Under the pieces are notes generated by a model. It was not told where the DNA came from and made no database searches. It worked only from the letters and a program-made list of their open reading frames with translations. Below are positions 27,234 to 34,839 of a DNA stretch of 64,000 bases, piece by piece. The position numbers and the translations under genes are program-made. Each line of letters begins with the position of its first letter. Position 1 is the stretch's first letter. The DNA lies in NCBI RefSeq assembly GCF_011305535.1, contig NZ_CP049905.1, positions 4,772,001 through 4,836,000 of the forward strand, read 5' to 3'. This stretch comes from Diaphorobacter sp. HDW4B (lineage in GTDB: Bacteria; Pseudomonadota; Gammaproteobacteria; Burkholderiales; Burkholderiaceae_C).

Positions 27234-28431
27234 GGCCAATCCGTGGCTTTCAATCATCGGCATTCATCCATCCGGGCTGGACGGCCTGAGTGCCGTGGCA
27301 CGCCGAGACCTCGATGATGCCAGCGTTGTGTTTGGCAGTCCGCGTCATCTGGCATTGGCCGAGGTGGGCGCTCGGGGACATGCGTGGCCGATTCCGTTTG
27401 ACGTCGTGCCGGTGCTTGCATTGCGGCAGCGCGAGCGCGTGGCCGTGCTGGTGTCCGGCGATCCGTTTCACTATGGTGCAGGCGCATCGCTTGCGCGGCA
27501 TCTGGAGGTGGGTGAGTGGCGCAATCATCCCGCGCCATCGACCTTCGCATGGGTGGCCGGAGAGCTGGGCTGGTCGCAGGAAAATACGCATTGCCTTGGC
27601 TTGCACGCGCGCCCGCTGCAGACCCTGACGCCGCTGCTGGCCGAAGGCGCGCGCTTCATCTGCCTGCTGCGCGATGGTGCGGCGGCGCAGGAGTTGGCGG
27701 CATGGCTGAGCGCGCAAGGTTGGGGTGCAAGCCCGCTGTGGCTGGTGTCGCAAGCCGGTGGCGGTGCGCAGCAAAACATGCGCTCCGGAACTGCCCAAGA
27801 GTTGCACAAGCAGTTGCTGAGTGATCCGGTCGAAGCTCCTGTTGCCGCAGCCTTCGAGACGCGAGGAGGGCAGGGCTTTGTGCGTGTGCCCGGTCGCAGC
27901 ATCGACACCTTTGCACATGATGGTCAGATCACCAAAAGCCCTGTGCGCGCGATGACGCTGGCCGCGTTGGCTCCGCGTGCGGGCGAGTGCCTGTGGGATC
28001 TGGGCGCGGGTTCGGGTTCGGTTTCCACCGAATGGTGTCTTGCGGGCGGTACCGCCGTCTGCGTGGAGCAGAACGCCGCGCGCGTGGCCAATATTCGGCA
28101 GAACGTGGAGCGCTTTGCGGTGAATGCGGACGTGGTGCACGGCGATTCGCGCGCCATGATTTCCAGTGTGAAACAGGAGCCACACGCCGTATTCGTTGGC
28201 GGTGGTTTTGATCGTGAATTGTTTGCTGCGCTGTGTGCCCGACTGACCTCGCCTTGGCGCTTGGTCGTCAACGGCGTGACGTTGGAAACGCAGGCGCTGC
28301 TCATGGAACTGCATCGCGTATACGGCGGTCAATTGCACCAGTTGCAATGGAGCGAGGCCGTGCCGCTCGGCAGCATGCAGGCATGGAGTGCCGCAAGGCC
28401 GGTGGTGCAGTGGATATGGCACGCAGCATGA
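27232..28431 (+). CDS. cobL: Precorrin-6Y C5,15-methyltransferase (decarboxylating) CobL
   Basis: A 399-residue two-domain enzyme that methylates C-5 and C-15 and decarboxylates the C-12 acetate. The N-terminal CobL/CbiE methylase half has IIGIHPSGLDGLS and SGDPFHYGAGASLARHL; the C-terminal CbiT-like half begins near residue 225 with GQITKSPVRAMTLAALAPRAGE and has the SAM motif LWDLGAGSGSVSTEW. The ATG at 27232 is set by an AGGAG at 27217-27221 and by homology. It overlaps the start of antisense cobK by two bases and ends in an ATGA overlap with cobE. Confidence 0.93.
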   Translation: MANPWLSIIGIHPSGLDGLSAVARRDLDDASVVFGSPRHLALAEVGARGHAWPIPFDVVPVLALRQRERVAVLVSGDPFHYGAGASLARHLEVGEWRNHPAPSTFAWVAGELGWSQENTHCLGLHARPLQTLTPLLAEGARFICLLRDGAAAQELAAWLSAQGWGASPLWLVSQAGGGAQQNMRSGTAQELHKQLLSDPVEAPVAAAFETRGGQGFVRVPGRSIDTFAHDGQITKSPVRAMTLAALAPRAGECLWDLGAGSGSVSTEWCLAGGTAVCVEQNAARVANIRQNVERFAVNADVVHGDSRAMISSVKQEPHAVFVGGGFDRELFAALCARLTSPWRLVVNGVTLETQALLMELHRVYGGQLHQLQWSEAVPLGSMQAWSAARPVVQWIWHAA

Positions 28432-28886
28432 CGTTGTGGGTAGCCGGTTGGGGATTCCGCTCAGGTGCGGATCGCTCGTCGTTTGCAAGCTGCTGGGAGC
28501 AGGCGAGTCAGCGTCTCGACCTTGCGCAGTTGGAGTCTGCACGTTGGACTTTCGCAGTGCTTGAAAGCCGTGTGAGCAAGCCCGGTTGGCAGCAGTTGCT
28601 GGCTTGGAAATCGGGCAGCGTTGTGCCGCACGCAGATTGCGTACAGATCGCGGAGAGCGACATCAGCAAGACGGAAACGCCCACTAGTTCCGCGCGGTTG
28701 GAGCAGCGCTTTGGCACGGGCAGCGTGTGCGAGGCGCTTGCTTGGCAGGCGGCGTTGCAACGGGCCGATCAGCGCGAAGTTCAATGGATGCTGCCGCGCA
28801 TCGTGTCCGCCGATCGCCAGGCGACCTTGGCCGTGGTGCGCATCGGGTCCTTATCAGAATTGCAGGAATCAGGAGTCTTATCGTGA
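28428..28886 (+). CDS. cobE: Cobalamin biosynthesis protein CobE
   Basis: A 152-residue protein resembling CobE and the C-terminal domain of CbiG ([15 protein letters not shown], then [19 protein letters not shown]-type sequence and a final STATLAVVR-like strand). CobE is needed for cobalamin synthesis in Pseudomonas but its exact step is not settled. The start at 28428 gives an ATGA overlap with cobL; 28416 is an alternative ATG. Its stop overlaps the GTG start of cobM by four bases. The position between cobL and cobM supports the name. Confidence 0.82.
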   Translation: MTLWVAGWGFRSGADRSSFASCWEQASQRLDLAQLESARWTFAVLESRVSKPGWQQLLAWKSGSVVPHADCVQIAESDISKTETPTSSARLEQRFGTGSVCEALAWQAALQRADQREVQWMLPRIVSADRQATLAVVRIGSLSELQESGVLS

Positions 28887-29677
28887 CTGTTCACTTCATC
28901 GGTGCGGGCCCTGGTGCCGCCGATCTCATCACCGTGCGCGGCCGCGATCTGTTGGCTGCAAGCCCGGTCTGCCTCTACGCGGGCTCGCTGGTTCCCGACG
29001 AACTGCTGACCCATTGCCCGAAGGACGTGCGCTTGGTGAACACCGCACCCCTGTCGCTGCAGGACATCGCCACGGAAATGCTCGAAGCCCATGCGCGCGG
29101 GCAGGATGTGGCGCGACTGCATTCGGGCGACTTGAGCATCTGGTCGGCCATGGGCGAGCAACTGCGGATTTTGCGCGAGCACAACGTGCCGTACACCGTC
29201 ACGCCCGGCGTGCCATCGTTCAGCGCGGCGGCCGCGGCGCTGGGGGCGGAGCTGACCTTGCCCGGCTCGTGCCAGTCCGTGGTGCTCACGCGCACATCGG
29301 GTCGTGCGTCGAGCATGCCCGATGGCGAAACTCTGGCCGCATTTGCCGCCACGGGAGCCGTGCTGGCGATCCATCTGTCGGTGCATGTGGCCGAGCAGGT
29401 ACAGCAGGAATTGCTCAAGCACTACGGTGCCGATTGCCCAGCAGCCATTGTCTGGCGCGCCTCCTGGCCCGATGAACTCGTTGTGCGCACGCAAGTGGGC
29501 GAGCTTGCCAAGGCCGCGCAATCCAACCCCTTGCAGCGCAGCGCGTTGATGCTGGTGGGGCGCACGATAAGCCAGGAAGACTTTGGCCAAAGTCGTCTCT
29601 ACGCCGATGACTACGATCGCCGCTACCGCCCACGTGGCGCGGAGCCGCGTTTTCCCGTCGGAACCGAGGGGCTGTGA
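28883..29677 (+). CDS. cobM: Precorrin-4 C11-methyltransferase CobM
   Basis: A 264-residue tetrapyrrole methylase converting precorrin-4 to precorrin-5. Signatures are [47 protein letters not shown] and [21 protein letters not shown]. The GTG at 28883 is chosen because it follows AGGAGT at 28871-28876 and overlaps the cobE stop by four bases; the longer frame upstream lies in cobE. It ends by sharing one base with the cobF ATG. Confidence 0.95.
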   Translation: MTVHFIGAGPGAADLITVRGRDLLAASPVCLYAGSLVPDELLTHCPKDVRLVNTAPLSLQDIATEMLEAHARGQDVARLHSGDLSIWSAMGEQLRILREHNVPYTVTPGVPSFSAAAAALGAELTLPGSCQSVVLTRTSGRASSMPDGETLAAFAATGAVLAIHLSVHVAEQVQQELLKHYGADCPAAIVWRASWPDELVVRTQVGELAKAAQSNPLQRSALMLVGRTISQEDFGQSRLYADDYDRRYRPRGAEPRFPVGTEGL

Positions 29678-30438
29678 TGCTTGAATTGCTGCTGATCGGC
29701 ATTGGCACCGGCAACCCTGACCACCTCACGCGCGAAGCGGAAAACGCCATTCGTCAGGCGGATCTGGTGCTGCTGCCGCACAAGGAAGACAACAAGGCCG
29801 AACTCGCGCAGGTGCGGTTGTCCTTGCTTGAACAATTGAACGTGTCGCTCGACCGCATAGCGCATTTCGACATGCCGCTGCGCCGCTCGCAGGGCGACGA
29901 TTACGACCAGCAGGTGGATGAATGGCACGACGCCATCGCGCATCGCTGGCAGGCCGCTTTGGATGAGAAGCTGCCCACGGGCAGTGGACGTGTCGCGTTG
30001 CTGGTGTGGGGCGACCCCGCACTCTACGACAGCACCTTGCGCATCGCATCGCGCCTCGGCCTGCCGCGCGAACAGGTGCGGGTGGTGCCGGGCATCACGT
30101 CCATGCAGGTGCTGTGCAGCGCGCACGGCATCGCGCTCAACGACATCGGCGCGCCGTTCCTGGTGACGACGGGACGTCAACTGCGCGACGGCGGCTGGCC
30201 GCAAGGCGTGGACACGCTGCTCATCATGCTTGATGGGCAGTGCTCGTTCCAGCAAGTGAGCGAGCCTGATGTGACGATCTTCTGGGGCGCTTACCTCGGC
30301 ATGCCGCAGCAGTTGCTGATGCACGGGCCGCTTGCGGAGATGGCTCCGCGCATCATCGAACAGCGCCAGCAGGCGCGCGCGCAGCATGGGTGGATCATGG
30401 ATATCTACATGCTGCGCAGGCCTGTGGCGAAGGGCTGA
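29677..30438 (+). CDS. cobF: Precorrin-6A synthase (deacetylating) CobF
   Basis: A 253-residue methylase that methylates C-1 and removes the acetyl group of precorrin-5, an enzyme specific to the aerobic pathway. It has LLLIGIGTGNPDHLTREAENAI at the N-terminus, VVPGITSMQVLCSAHGIALNDIG in the middle and IFWGAYLGMPQQLL near the end. The ATG at 29677 shares a base with the cobM stop (TGATG). It is the last gene of the operon; the convergent Bug-protein gene stops 15 bases away. cobA, cobN, cobS and cobT are not in this window. Confidence 0.93.
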   Translation: MLELLLIGIGTGNPDHLTREAENAIRQADLVLLPHKEDNKAELAQVRLSLLEQLNVSLDRIAHFDMPLRRSQGDDYDQQVDEWHDAIAHRWQAALDEKLPTGSGRVALLVWGDPALYDSTLRIASRLGLPREQVRVVPGITSMQVLCSAHGIALNDIGAPFLVTTGRQLRDGGWPQGVDTLLIMLDGQCSFQQVSEPDVTIFWGAYLGMPQQLLMHGPLAEMAPRIIEQRQQARAQHGWIMDIYMLRRPVAKG

Positions 30439-30453
30439 GCGGACGCTGCTCGA

Positions 30454-31455
30454 TTACTTGTTCGTGATCCCACGCGCCTTGATCATCGGGCCCCAGCGGT
30501 CTTGCTCCTGGCGCACGTAGGCGGTCATGGCGTCCGGCGTGCTGGGGATGGCTTCCATGCCGAGTTCTTCGAGCTTGCGCACCACGTCGGGGTTGGCGAG
30601 CGAGGTCTGCAGCGACTTGGCGATCAGTTGCACGCGGTCGGCGGGCGTGTCTTTCGGGACCACGAGGCCTTGCCATGCGTAGACGGCTTGCGTGGACAGG
30701 TTGAGTTCTTTCAGCGTCGGCACGTTGGGCAGTTGCGGCAGGCGCTTGTCGCCGGTGACGGCCAGTGGCACGAGCTTGCCTTCCTTCACGAACGGCAGTG
30801 ACAGCGATGGCGCGAGCGCGGCGACCTTGATCTGGCCGCCTGCCAGGTCCTGCAGCGCGGGCGCGTCGCCTTTGTAGGGCACATGGTCGGCCTGCGTTTG
30901 CGTGTTGCCCAGAAGCATTTCCATGGCCAGGTGATGCGGCGTGCCCACGCCCGCCGTGCCGTAGCCGATGCCGCCCTTGCGGATCTGGTCCATCAGCTCG
31001 TTCATGTTCTTGATGCCGCTTTGTGTGGAAGCTGCGATCAGGATCGGAAAGCGTCCCATCAGGCCGATGGAGCTGAAGCTCTTTTGCGCGTCGTAGCGGA
31101 TGTTGGAATAGATCGCGGGATTGAACGCGAGGATGGCGACGTCGGCGGTCAGCAGGTTGTAGCCATCGGGCGCTGCGTGCGAGATGGCTTCGGCGGCGAT
31201 CATGCCTGCCGCGCCTGCGCGGTTGTCGATGATGACTTGCTGCTTCAAGTGCTTGGCCAGCTCCACGCCCACGGTGCGCGCGAGCACGTCGGTGCCGCCG
31301 CCTGCTGGAAAGCCCACGGTCCATTTGACGGGTTTGGTGGGGTAGACCTCGGGCGTTGCCGCAAGTGCGGGCAGGGCGGCTCCGAGCGCCAGCGTGCAGA
31401 TCAATGCGCGGCGCGAGAGGGTTTGGAGGCGTGAGGAAGTTGAAGTTGCGGACAT
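30454..31455 (-). CDS. Bug-family (tripartite tricarboxylate transporter) solute-binding protein
   Basis: A 333-residue periplasmic binding protein of the TctC/Bug family, greatly expanded in Burkholderiales. A signal peptide (residues about 1-32, ending ALPALAA) precedes YPTKPVKWTVGFPAGGGTDVLAR and the family motif VIIDNRAGAAGMIAAEAI. No TctA or TctB membrane partner is nearby, so it is an orphan, as most Bug genes are. It is last in a minus-strand set behind the MhpA-like hydroxylase, separated by a 108-base gap with a hairpin, and probably binds the aromatic substrate or an acid derived from it (inference). An AAGGAG precedes the start. Confidence 0.92.
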   Translation of the reverse strand: MSATSTSSRLQTLSRRALICTLALGAALPALAATPEVYPTKPVKWTVGFPAGGGTDVLARTVGVELAKHLKQQVIIDNRAGAAGMIAAEAISHAAPDGYNLLTADVAILAFNPAIYSNIRYDAQKSFSSIGLMGRFPILIAASTQSGIKNMNELMDQIRKGGIGYGTAGVGTPHHLAMEMLLGNTQTQADHVPYKGDAPALQDLAGGQIKVAALAPSLSLPFVKEGKLVPLAVTGDKRLPQLPNVPTLKELNLSTQAVYAWQGLVVPKDTPADRVQLIAKSLQTSLANPDVVRKLEELGMEAIPSTPDAMTAYVRQEQDRWGPMIKARGITNK

Positions 31456-31494
31456 GTTGTTTGTCTCCTTGTTGTGATTTCAGAAATGCCAACA

Positions 31495-31524
31495 GGCGCT
31501 GTTGTCGTGGAGGACAACAGCACC
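31495..31524. repeat. Intergenic hairpin
   Basis: GGCGCTGTTGTC (31495-31506) pairs with GACAACAGCACC (31513-31524) with one mismatch around GTGGAG. It lies between the hydroxylase and Bug genes without a T-run. It could modulate expression within the operon or protect the mRNA. Confidence 0.6.
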
Positions 31525-31563
31525 TGCCATTTGCGGTCTACGTAGTGACCGATATGCCAGTCA

Positions 31564-33261
31564 TCAGGCCGAGACCTGCGCGAGCGCGGCGCGTGCGTCC
31601 ATCACGCCGTGGCTCAGATCGGACTCGGGCTTCGGCTGATCGAACAGGTCCTTGGCGGCACCGTCGATCAGGGTCTTGAGTTCCTGCACCGAATGCGCGA
31701 CGCCGTAGACATAGTGGTCCGGGCGCACCAGCACGGCCACGCCGTTGTATTGCTTGAGCCAGTGGGTGAACAGCGCGCCTTGTTCTTCCACATGCAGCAC
31801 CTGTGGATCGCCGTTTTGGGGCGCGGTGAATTCGTTGTCGTGAACGACCACGGTGCGGCCATTCATCTGACGCCACGCGGGTGACTGGCTCCACTCGTGC
31901 GTGGGCATGTCGGGCGTGGTCGCGATCCAGAAACCGCAAGGCATCACGTCATCCATGCGCGTCCAATCGTCGCCTTGGCGCACCCATGGCTGCACGAACA
32001 GATCGCCCGCACCGGTCAACAGCGAGCCATCGGCGTTGCGTGCGAGCGCGCCGGTTTCGAGGCCGGGAATGAACTTCTGGCGCACGGTTTCGGACTTGCC
32101 GCTGGCCAGCAGCTCGCCCAGTTCTTCATCGCGCTTGCGGGCCTTGGCCTCGTCGAGTTCGCCGATGATGAGACCGAAGGACTTGGCGTGGCCGACCACG
32201 GTGCGCACATGCTTCTTGCGCTCGTGCCCGTAGGTGTCGAGGATGCGCTGGCTGTAGCCTTGGCGCTCGACGCCGTCGATCTTCCACGCGAGGTTGACGG
32301 CATCGCGCACGGCAGCGCACAGGCCCTGACCGAGGAAGGGCGGCATCTGGTGCGCGCTGTCGCCCAGCAGGAACACGCGATCAAATCGCCAGTCGTCCAC
32401 CACCACGGCGTGGAAGCGGTAGACCGCGATGCGGCACAGCTCCAGATGCGTGGTGTCCACGAACGAGGAGAGCGCCTTCATCACCAGCGCCGGGTCCTTC
32501 ATGAACTCCTGCGGGTCTTCGCCGGGCAGCATTTTCATTTCCCAGCGGCGCAGATTGTCCGGGCCGACGATGTAGGTGCCGGGGCGCGATGGGCGGCAAT
32601 ATTGCACGCAGCGCTCGGGCAACTCGATCGGGCCGCGAATCCACATGTCCACCACGATCCACCACTCGTCGAACGCGAGGTCTTCGACGCTGGCGTTTTC
32701 ACGCAGGCGGATCGGGCTGTTCGCACCTTCGCAAGAGAGCAGGTAGCGGCCGGTCAGGTTGACGGTCTGCTGATCGGACAGGCGCAACAGCTCGACCTTC
32801 ACGCCGTCGCCGCGTTTTTCATGGCGAACGAGCTGGTGGCCGAGCAACTCGGTCACGTTGTCGAAACGCGCAACGCCCTTGCGCAGCGTGGCCTCCAGCT
32901 CGGGCTGCACGAACATCCATGTCGGCTCCCACGCCAACTGGTTTGGCGGCGGCGCGGGATAAAAGCGCTTGATCACCTGACCGTCCATGCCGACGAAATC
33001 GGTGCCCGGATGAGGCGAGCTGGTGGCGTTGATCTCTTCGGCCAGACCGATCTCCTGGAACACGCGCATCACTTCCTGATCGGCGGTGATGGCGCGTGGC
33101 TTGTCGAAGATGGCGTCGAACTGGTCGATGACGGCGACGCTGTAGCCGCGCTGGCCCATGAGGTTGGCGATGGTCGCGCCCGCCGGGCCGTAGCCGGAAA
33201 TGATGATGTCGTAGTCAGTCGAGTGGACGCTGGACTGGCTGCTGCGTTGCTGTTCGCTCAT
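31564..33261 (-). CDS. FAD-dependent aromatic hydroxylase, MhpA-like
   Basis: A 565-residue group A flavoprotein monooxygenase. It contains the Rossmann motif ISGYGPAGATIANLMG near residue 22, with Tyr where Gly is common, then DxxFDKPRAITADQEVMRVFQ as in 3-(3-hydroxyphenyl)propionate hydroxylase, and the FAD-ribityl motif LLGDSAHQMPPFLGQGLCAAVRDAVNLAWKI cut to its key part LLGDSAHQMPPFLGQG near residue 300. It would add a hydroxyl ortho to an existing phenolic OH using NAD(P)H and O2. It is preceded by a VOC-protein gene and followed by a Bug gene on the same strand. The substrate need not be a phenylpropionate; no other mhp gene is present. Confidence 0.85.
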   Translation of the reverse strand: MSEQQRSSQSSVHSTDYDIIISGYGPAGATIANLMGQRGYSVAVIDQFDAIFDKPRAITADQEVMRVFQEIGLAEEINATSSPHPGTDFVGMDGQVIKRFYPAPPPNQLAWEPTWMFVQPELEATLRKGVARFDNVTELLGHQLVRHEKRGDGVKVELLRLSDQQTVNLTGRYLLSCEGANSPIRLRENASVEDLAFDEWWIVVDMWIRGPIELPERCVQYCRPSRPGTYIVGPDNLRRWEMKMLPGEDPQEFMKDPALVMKALSSFVDTTHLELCRIAVYRFHAVVVDDWRFDRVFLLGDSAHQMPPFLGQGLCAAVRDAVNLAWKIDGVERQGYSQRILDTYGHERKKHVRTVVGHAKSFGLIIGELDEAKARKRDEELGELLASGKSETVRQKFIPGLETGALARNADGSLLTGAGDLFVQPWVRQGDDWTRMDDVMPCGFWIATTPDMPTHEWSQSPAWRQMNGRTVVVHDNEFTAPQNGDPQVLHVEEQGALFTHWLKQYNGVAVLVRPDHYVYGVAHSVQELKTLIDGAAKDLFDQPKPESDLSHGVMDARAALAQVSA

Positions 33262-33315
33262 GAATGTCTCTCTTGGTGTTTTTGGGATGCGTCCGTGGTG
33301 TGCCGTCGCCCCGGA

Positions 33316-33867
33316 TCAGCTGCGCTGGTAGCCGGTGGCCGCGCCGAAGATCTTTTCGCGCTGCGACCAGTCATGCGTCTGCGCCCACAGGTCGAGCACC
33401 GCTGGCGCTTCGCGTTCGAATTCGGGATAGCGCGCGGGATCGCAGGTGCGGGTCGTGAGTTCGAGGCGGTGGCCCGATGGGTCGAAGAAATAGATCGACT
33501 GGATGAAGTCGTCATGGTTGGTCGGGCCGACCACGGCGAGGCCCTTGGCTTCCAGGTCCTTCTTGGCCTGCAGCAGCGCGTCGACGCTTTCCACTTCGAA
33601 CGCGAAGTGCTGCACCCAGCCGGGGGTCAGCGGGTCGCGGCCCGATGGCTCGCCGTCATCCTGCGGGCACTCGAAGAACGCGATGTTGCTGCCGTCTTCC
33701 ATCTCGAAGAAGATGTGCACGTGTGGGCTGTACTTGCCGGTCGATGGCACATGGTCCTCGCCCATGGCGTGGGCGAACTTGAGGCCCAGGACCTCGGTGT
33801 AGAAGCGCGTGGTTTCCACTGCGTCCTTGCAGCGAAAGGCAGCGTGGTGAAGTTTCTTGCACAGCAT
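33316..33867 (-). CDS. VOC (glyoxalase/extradiol dioxygenase) family protein
   Basis: A 183-residue single-unit VOC protein with two beta-alpha-beta-beta-beta modules. Candidate metal ligands are His in LHHAAF near residue 7, Glu in FFECPQ, His in VQHFAFEV and Glu in HRLELTTR. The first half resembles the glyoxalase start motif (FYTEVLGLKFAHAMG). It is first in a minus-strand operon with the MhpA-like hydroxylase, so it may process the hydroxylated product, either by ring cleavage or as an isomerase. The start is fixed by GAAGGAG. Its promoter region is shared with the divergent IclR gene. Confidence 0.8.
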   Translation of the reverse strand: MLCKKLHHAAFRCKDAVETTRFYTEVLGLKFAHAMGEDHVPSTGKYSPHVHIFFEMEDGSNIAFFECPQDDGEPSGRDPLTPGWVQHFAFEVESVDALLQAKKDLEAKGLAVVGPTNHDDFIQSIYFFDPSGHRLELTTRTCDPARYPEFEREAPAVLDLWAQTHDWSQREKIFGAATGYQRS

Positions 33868-33917
33868 GTCGGTTCTCCTTCGGTTGTTTGGTGGTTTTGT
33901 AAAGCTGTCACACGAAA

Positions 33918-33934
33918 TGTCCGTTTATCGGACA
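33918..33934. promoter_or_regulatory. Candidate IclR-family operator
   Basis: TGTCCG-TTTAT-CGGACA is a perfect 6-bp inverted repeat in the divergent region between the VOC operon (start 33867) and the IclR gene (start 34001). A further half-site TGTCC occurs at 33991-33995 just before the IclR ATG, compatible with autoregulation. Related 9-base half-sites occur at 39173-39181 and 39267-39275. Confidence 0.6.
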
Positions 33935-34000
33935 CTCCTGTGAGTGCATGAATCGATTGTTTTCTAATGCGCTCGTAGACAAAAGGCATGTGTCCAATAA

Positions 34001-34804
34001 ATGAACTCGAAAATCGCCACTGACGCAGGTTCTCTCAAGCGCGGCGTAGCGCTGCTCAAAATTCTGGCGACCGCCGGCAGTCGCGGACAGGCGCTGACCG
34101 AGGTGGCCGAGAAGGCGGGCATTCCGCATCCCACGGCGCACCGCATCCTCAAGCAGCTCATCACCGAAGGCTTGGCGATCCAGCATTTCGAGACGCACCG
34201 CTACAAGCTCGGCCCGCTGGTGTTTGAACTCGGCCTGGCCGGATCGAGCCTGCATGACATCCGTGATCTGTGCGAGCCTTCGATGCGCGACTTGGCGCAG
34301 CAGACCGAAGACACGGTGTATCTGGTGCTGCGCAGCGGCTTCGAGGCCGTGTGCATGCACCGCTGCGAAGGGCCGTTTCCGATCCGCGCGCTGGTGCTCG
34401 AAGTCGGCAGCCGCAGGCCGCTGGGCGTAGGGGCGGGCGGGCTGGCGATTCTGGCGGCCATCGATCCCGAAGAGCGCGGCGCGGTCATCGAACGCGTCGA
34501 GCCTTATCTGCCCGACTTTGGTAACATGAGCGCAGACCTGCTGCGCGATGCCTGCGACAAGACGGTGGCCGATGGCATGTCCCTCGTGCAGAACAAGGTG
34601 AGCATGGGTGTGACTGCGGTCGGCATTCCATTCCGCAATTCGGTGGGCACGCCGATTGGCGCGATCAGCGTGGCCGCGCTCACGCAGCGCATGCCCAATT
34701 CGCGCATCCAGAAGATCGCTGCGGAACTGCGCCGCGAGGCGGCCAACATCGAGGCGCGCCTGCGCAAGAGCAACTGGAGTCAGGCCAACGCGCCGCAGCG
34801 CTGA
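34001..34804 (+). CDS. IclR-family transcriptional regulator
   Basis: A 267-residue regulator with an N-terminal winged helix-turn-helix (about residues 8-65, LTEVAEKAGIPHPTAHRILKQL) and a C-terminal effector-binding domain with the IclR features RPLGVGAGGLAILA and SVGTPIGAISVAAL. IclR proteins of this type commonly control aromatic catabolism genes. It sits alone on plus between two minus-strand operons and is divergent from the VOC/hydroxylase/Bug genes, with a palindromic operator candidate between. It is a good candidate controller of the island, with the LysR gene at 44119 as the second regulator. Confidence 0.92.
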   Translation: MNSKIATDAGSLKRGVALLKILATAGSRGQALTEVAEKAGIPHPTAHRILKQLITEGLAIQHFETHRYKLGPLVFELGLAGSSLHDIRDLCEPSMRDLAQQTEDTVYLVLRSGFEAVCMHRCEGPFPIRALVLEVGSRRPLGVGAGGLAILAAIDPEERGAVIERVEPYLPDFGNMSADLLRDACDKTVADGMSLVQNKVSMGVTAVGIPFRNSVGTPIGAISVAALTQRMPNSRIQKIAAELRREAANIEARLRKSNWSQANAPQR

Positions 34805-34839
34805 GCTTTGCAAGGTGCTTGCACAGCGGCGGCGTGGCC

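Noticed and set aside
28233-28430. Longer start for CobE extending into cobL
   Set aside because: The extra codons lie wholly within the cobL frame and are not like CobE; the ATGA overlap gives a natural start at 28428.
31456-31563. Promoter or operator for the Bug gene at the hairpin 31495-31524
   Set aside because: No -35/-10 pair was evident on minus, so only the hairpin itself is recorded.
31897-33951. A 684-codon plus-strand frame opposite the MhpA-like and VOC genes
   Set aside because: The minus strand has two clear enzyme genes with motifs and ribosome-binding sites; the plus-strand translation is a shadow without domains.
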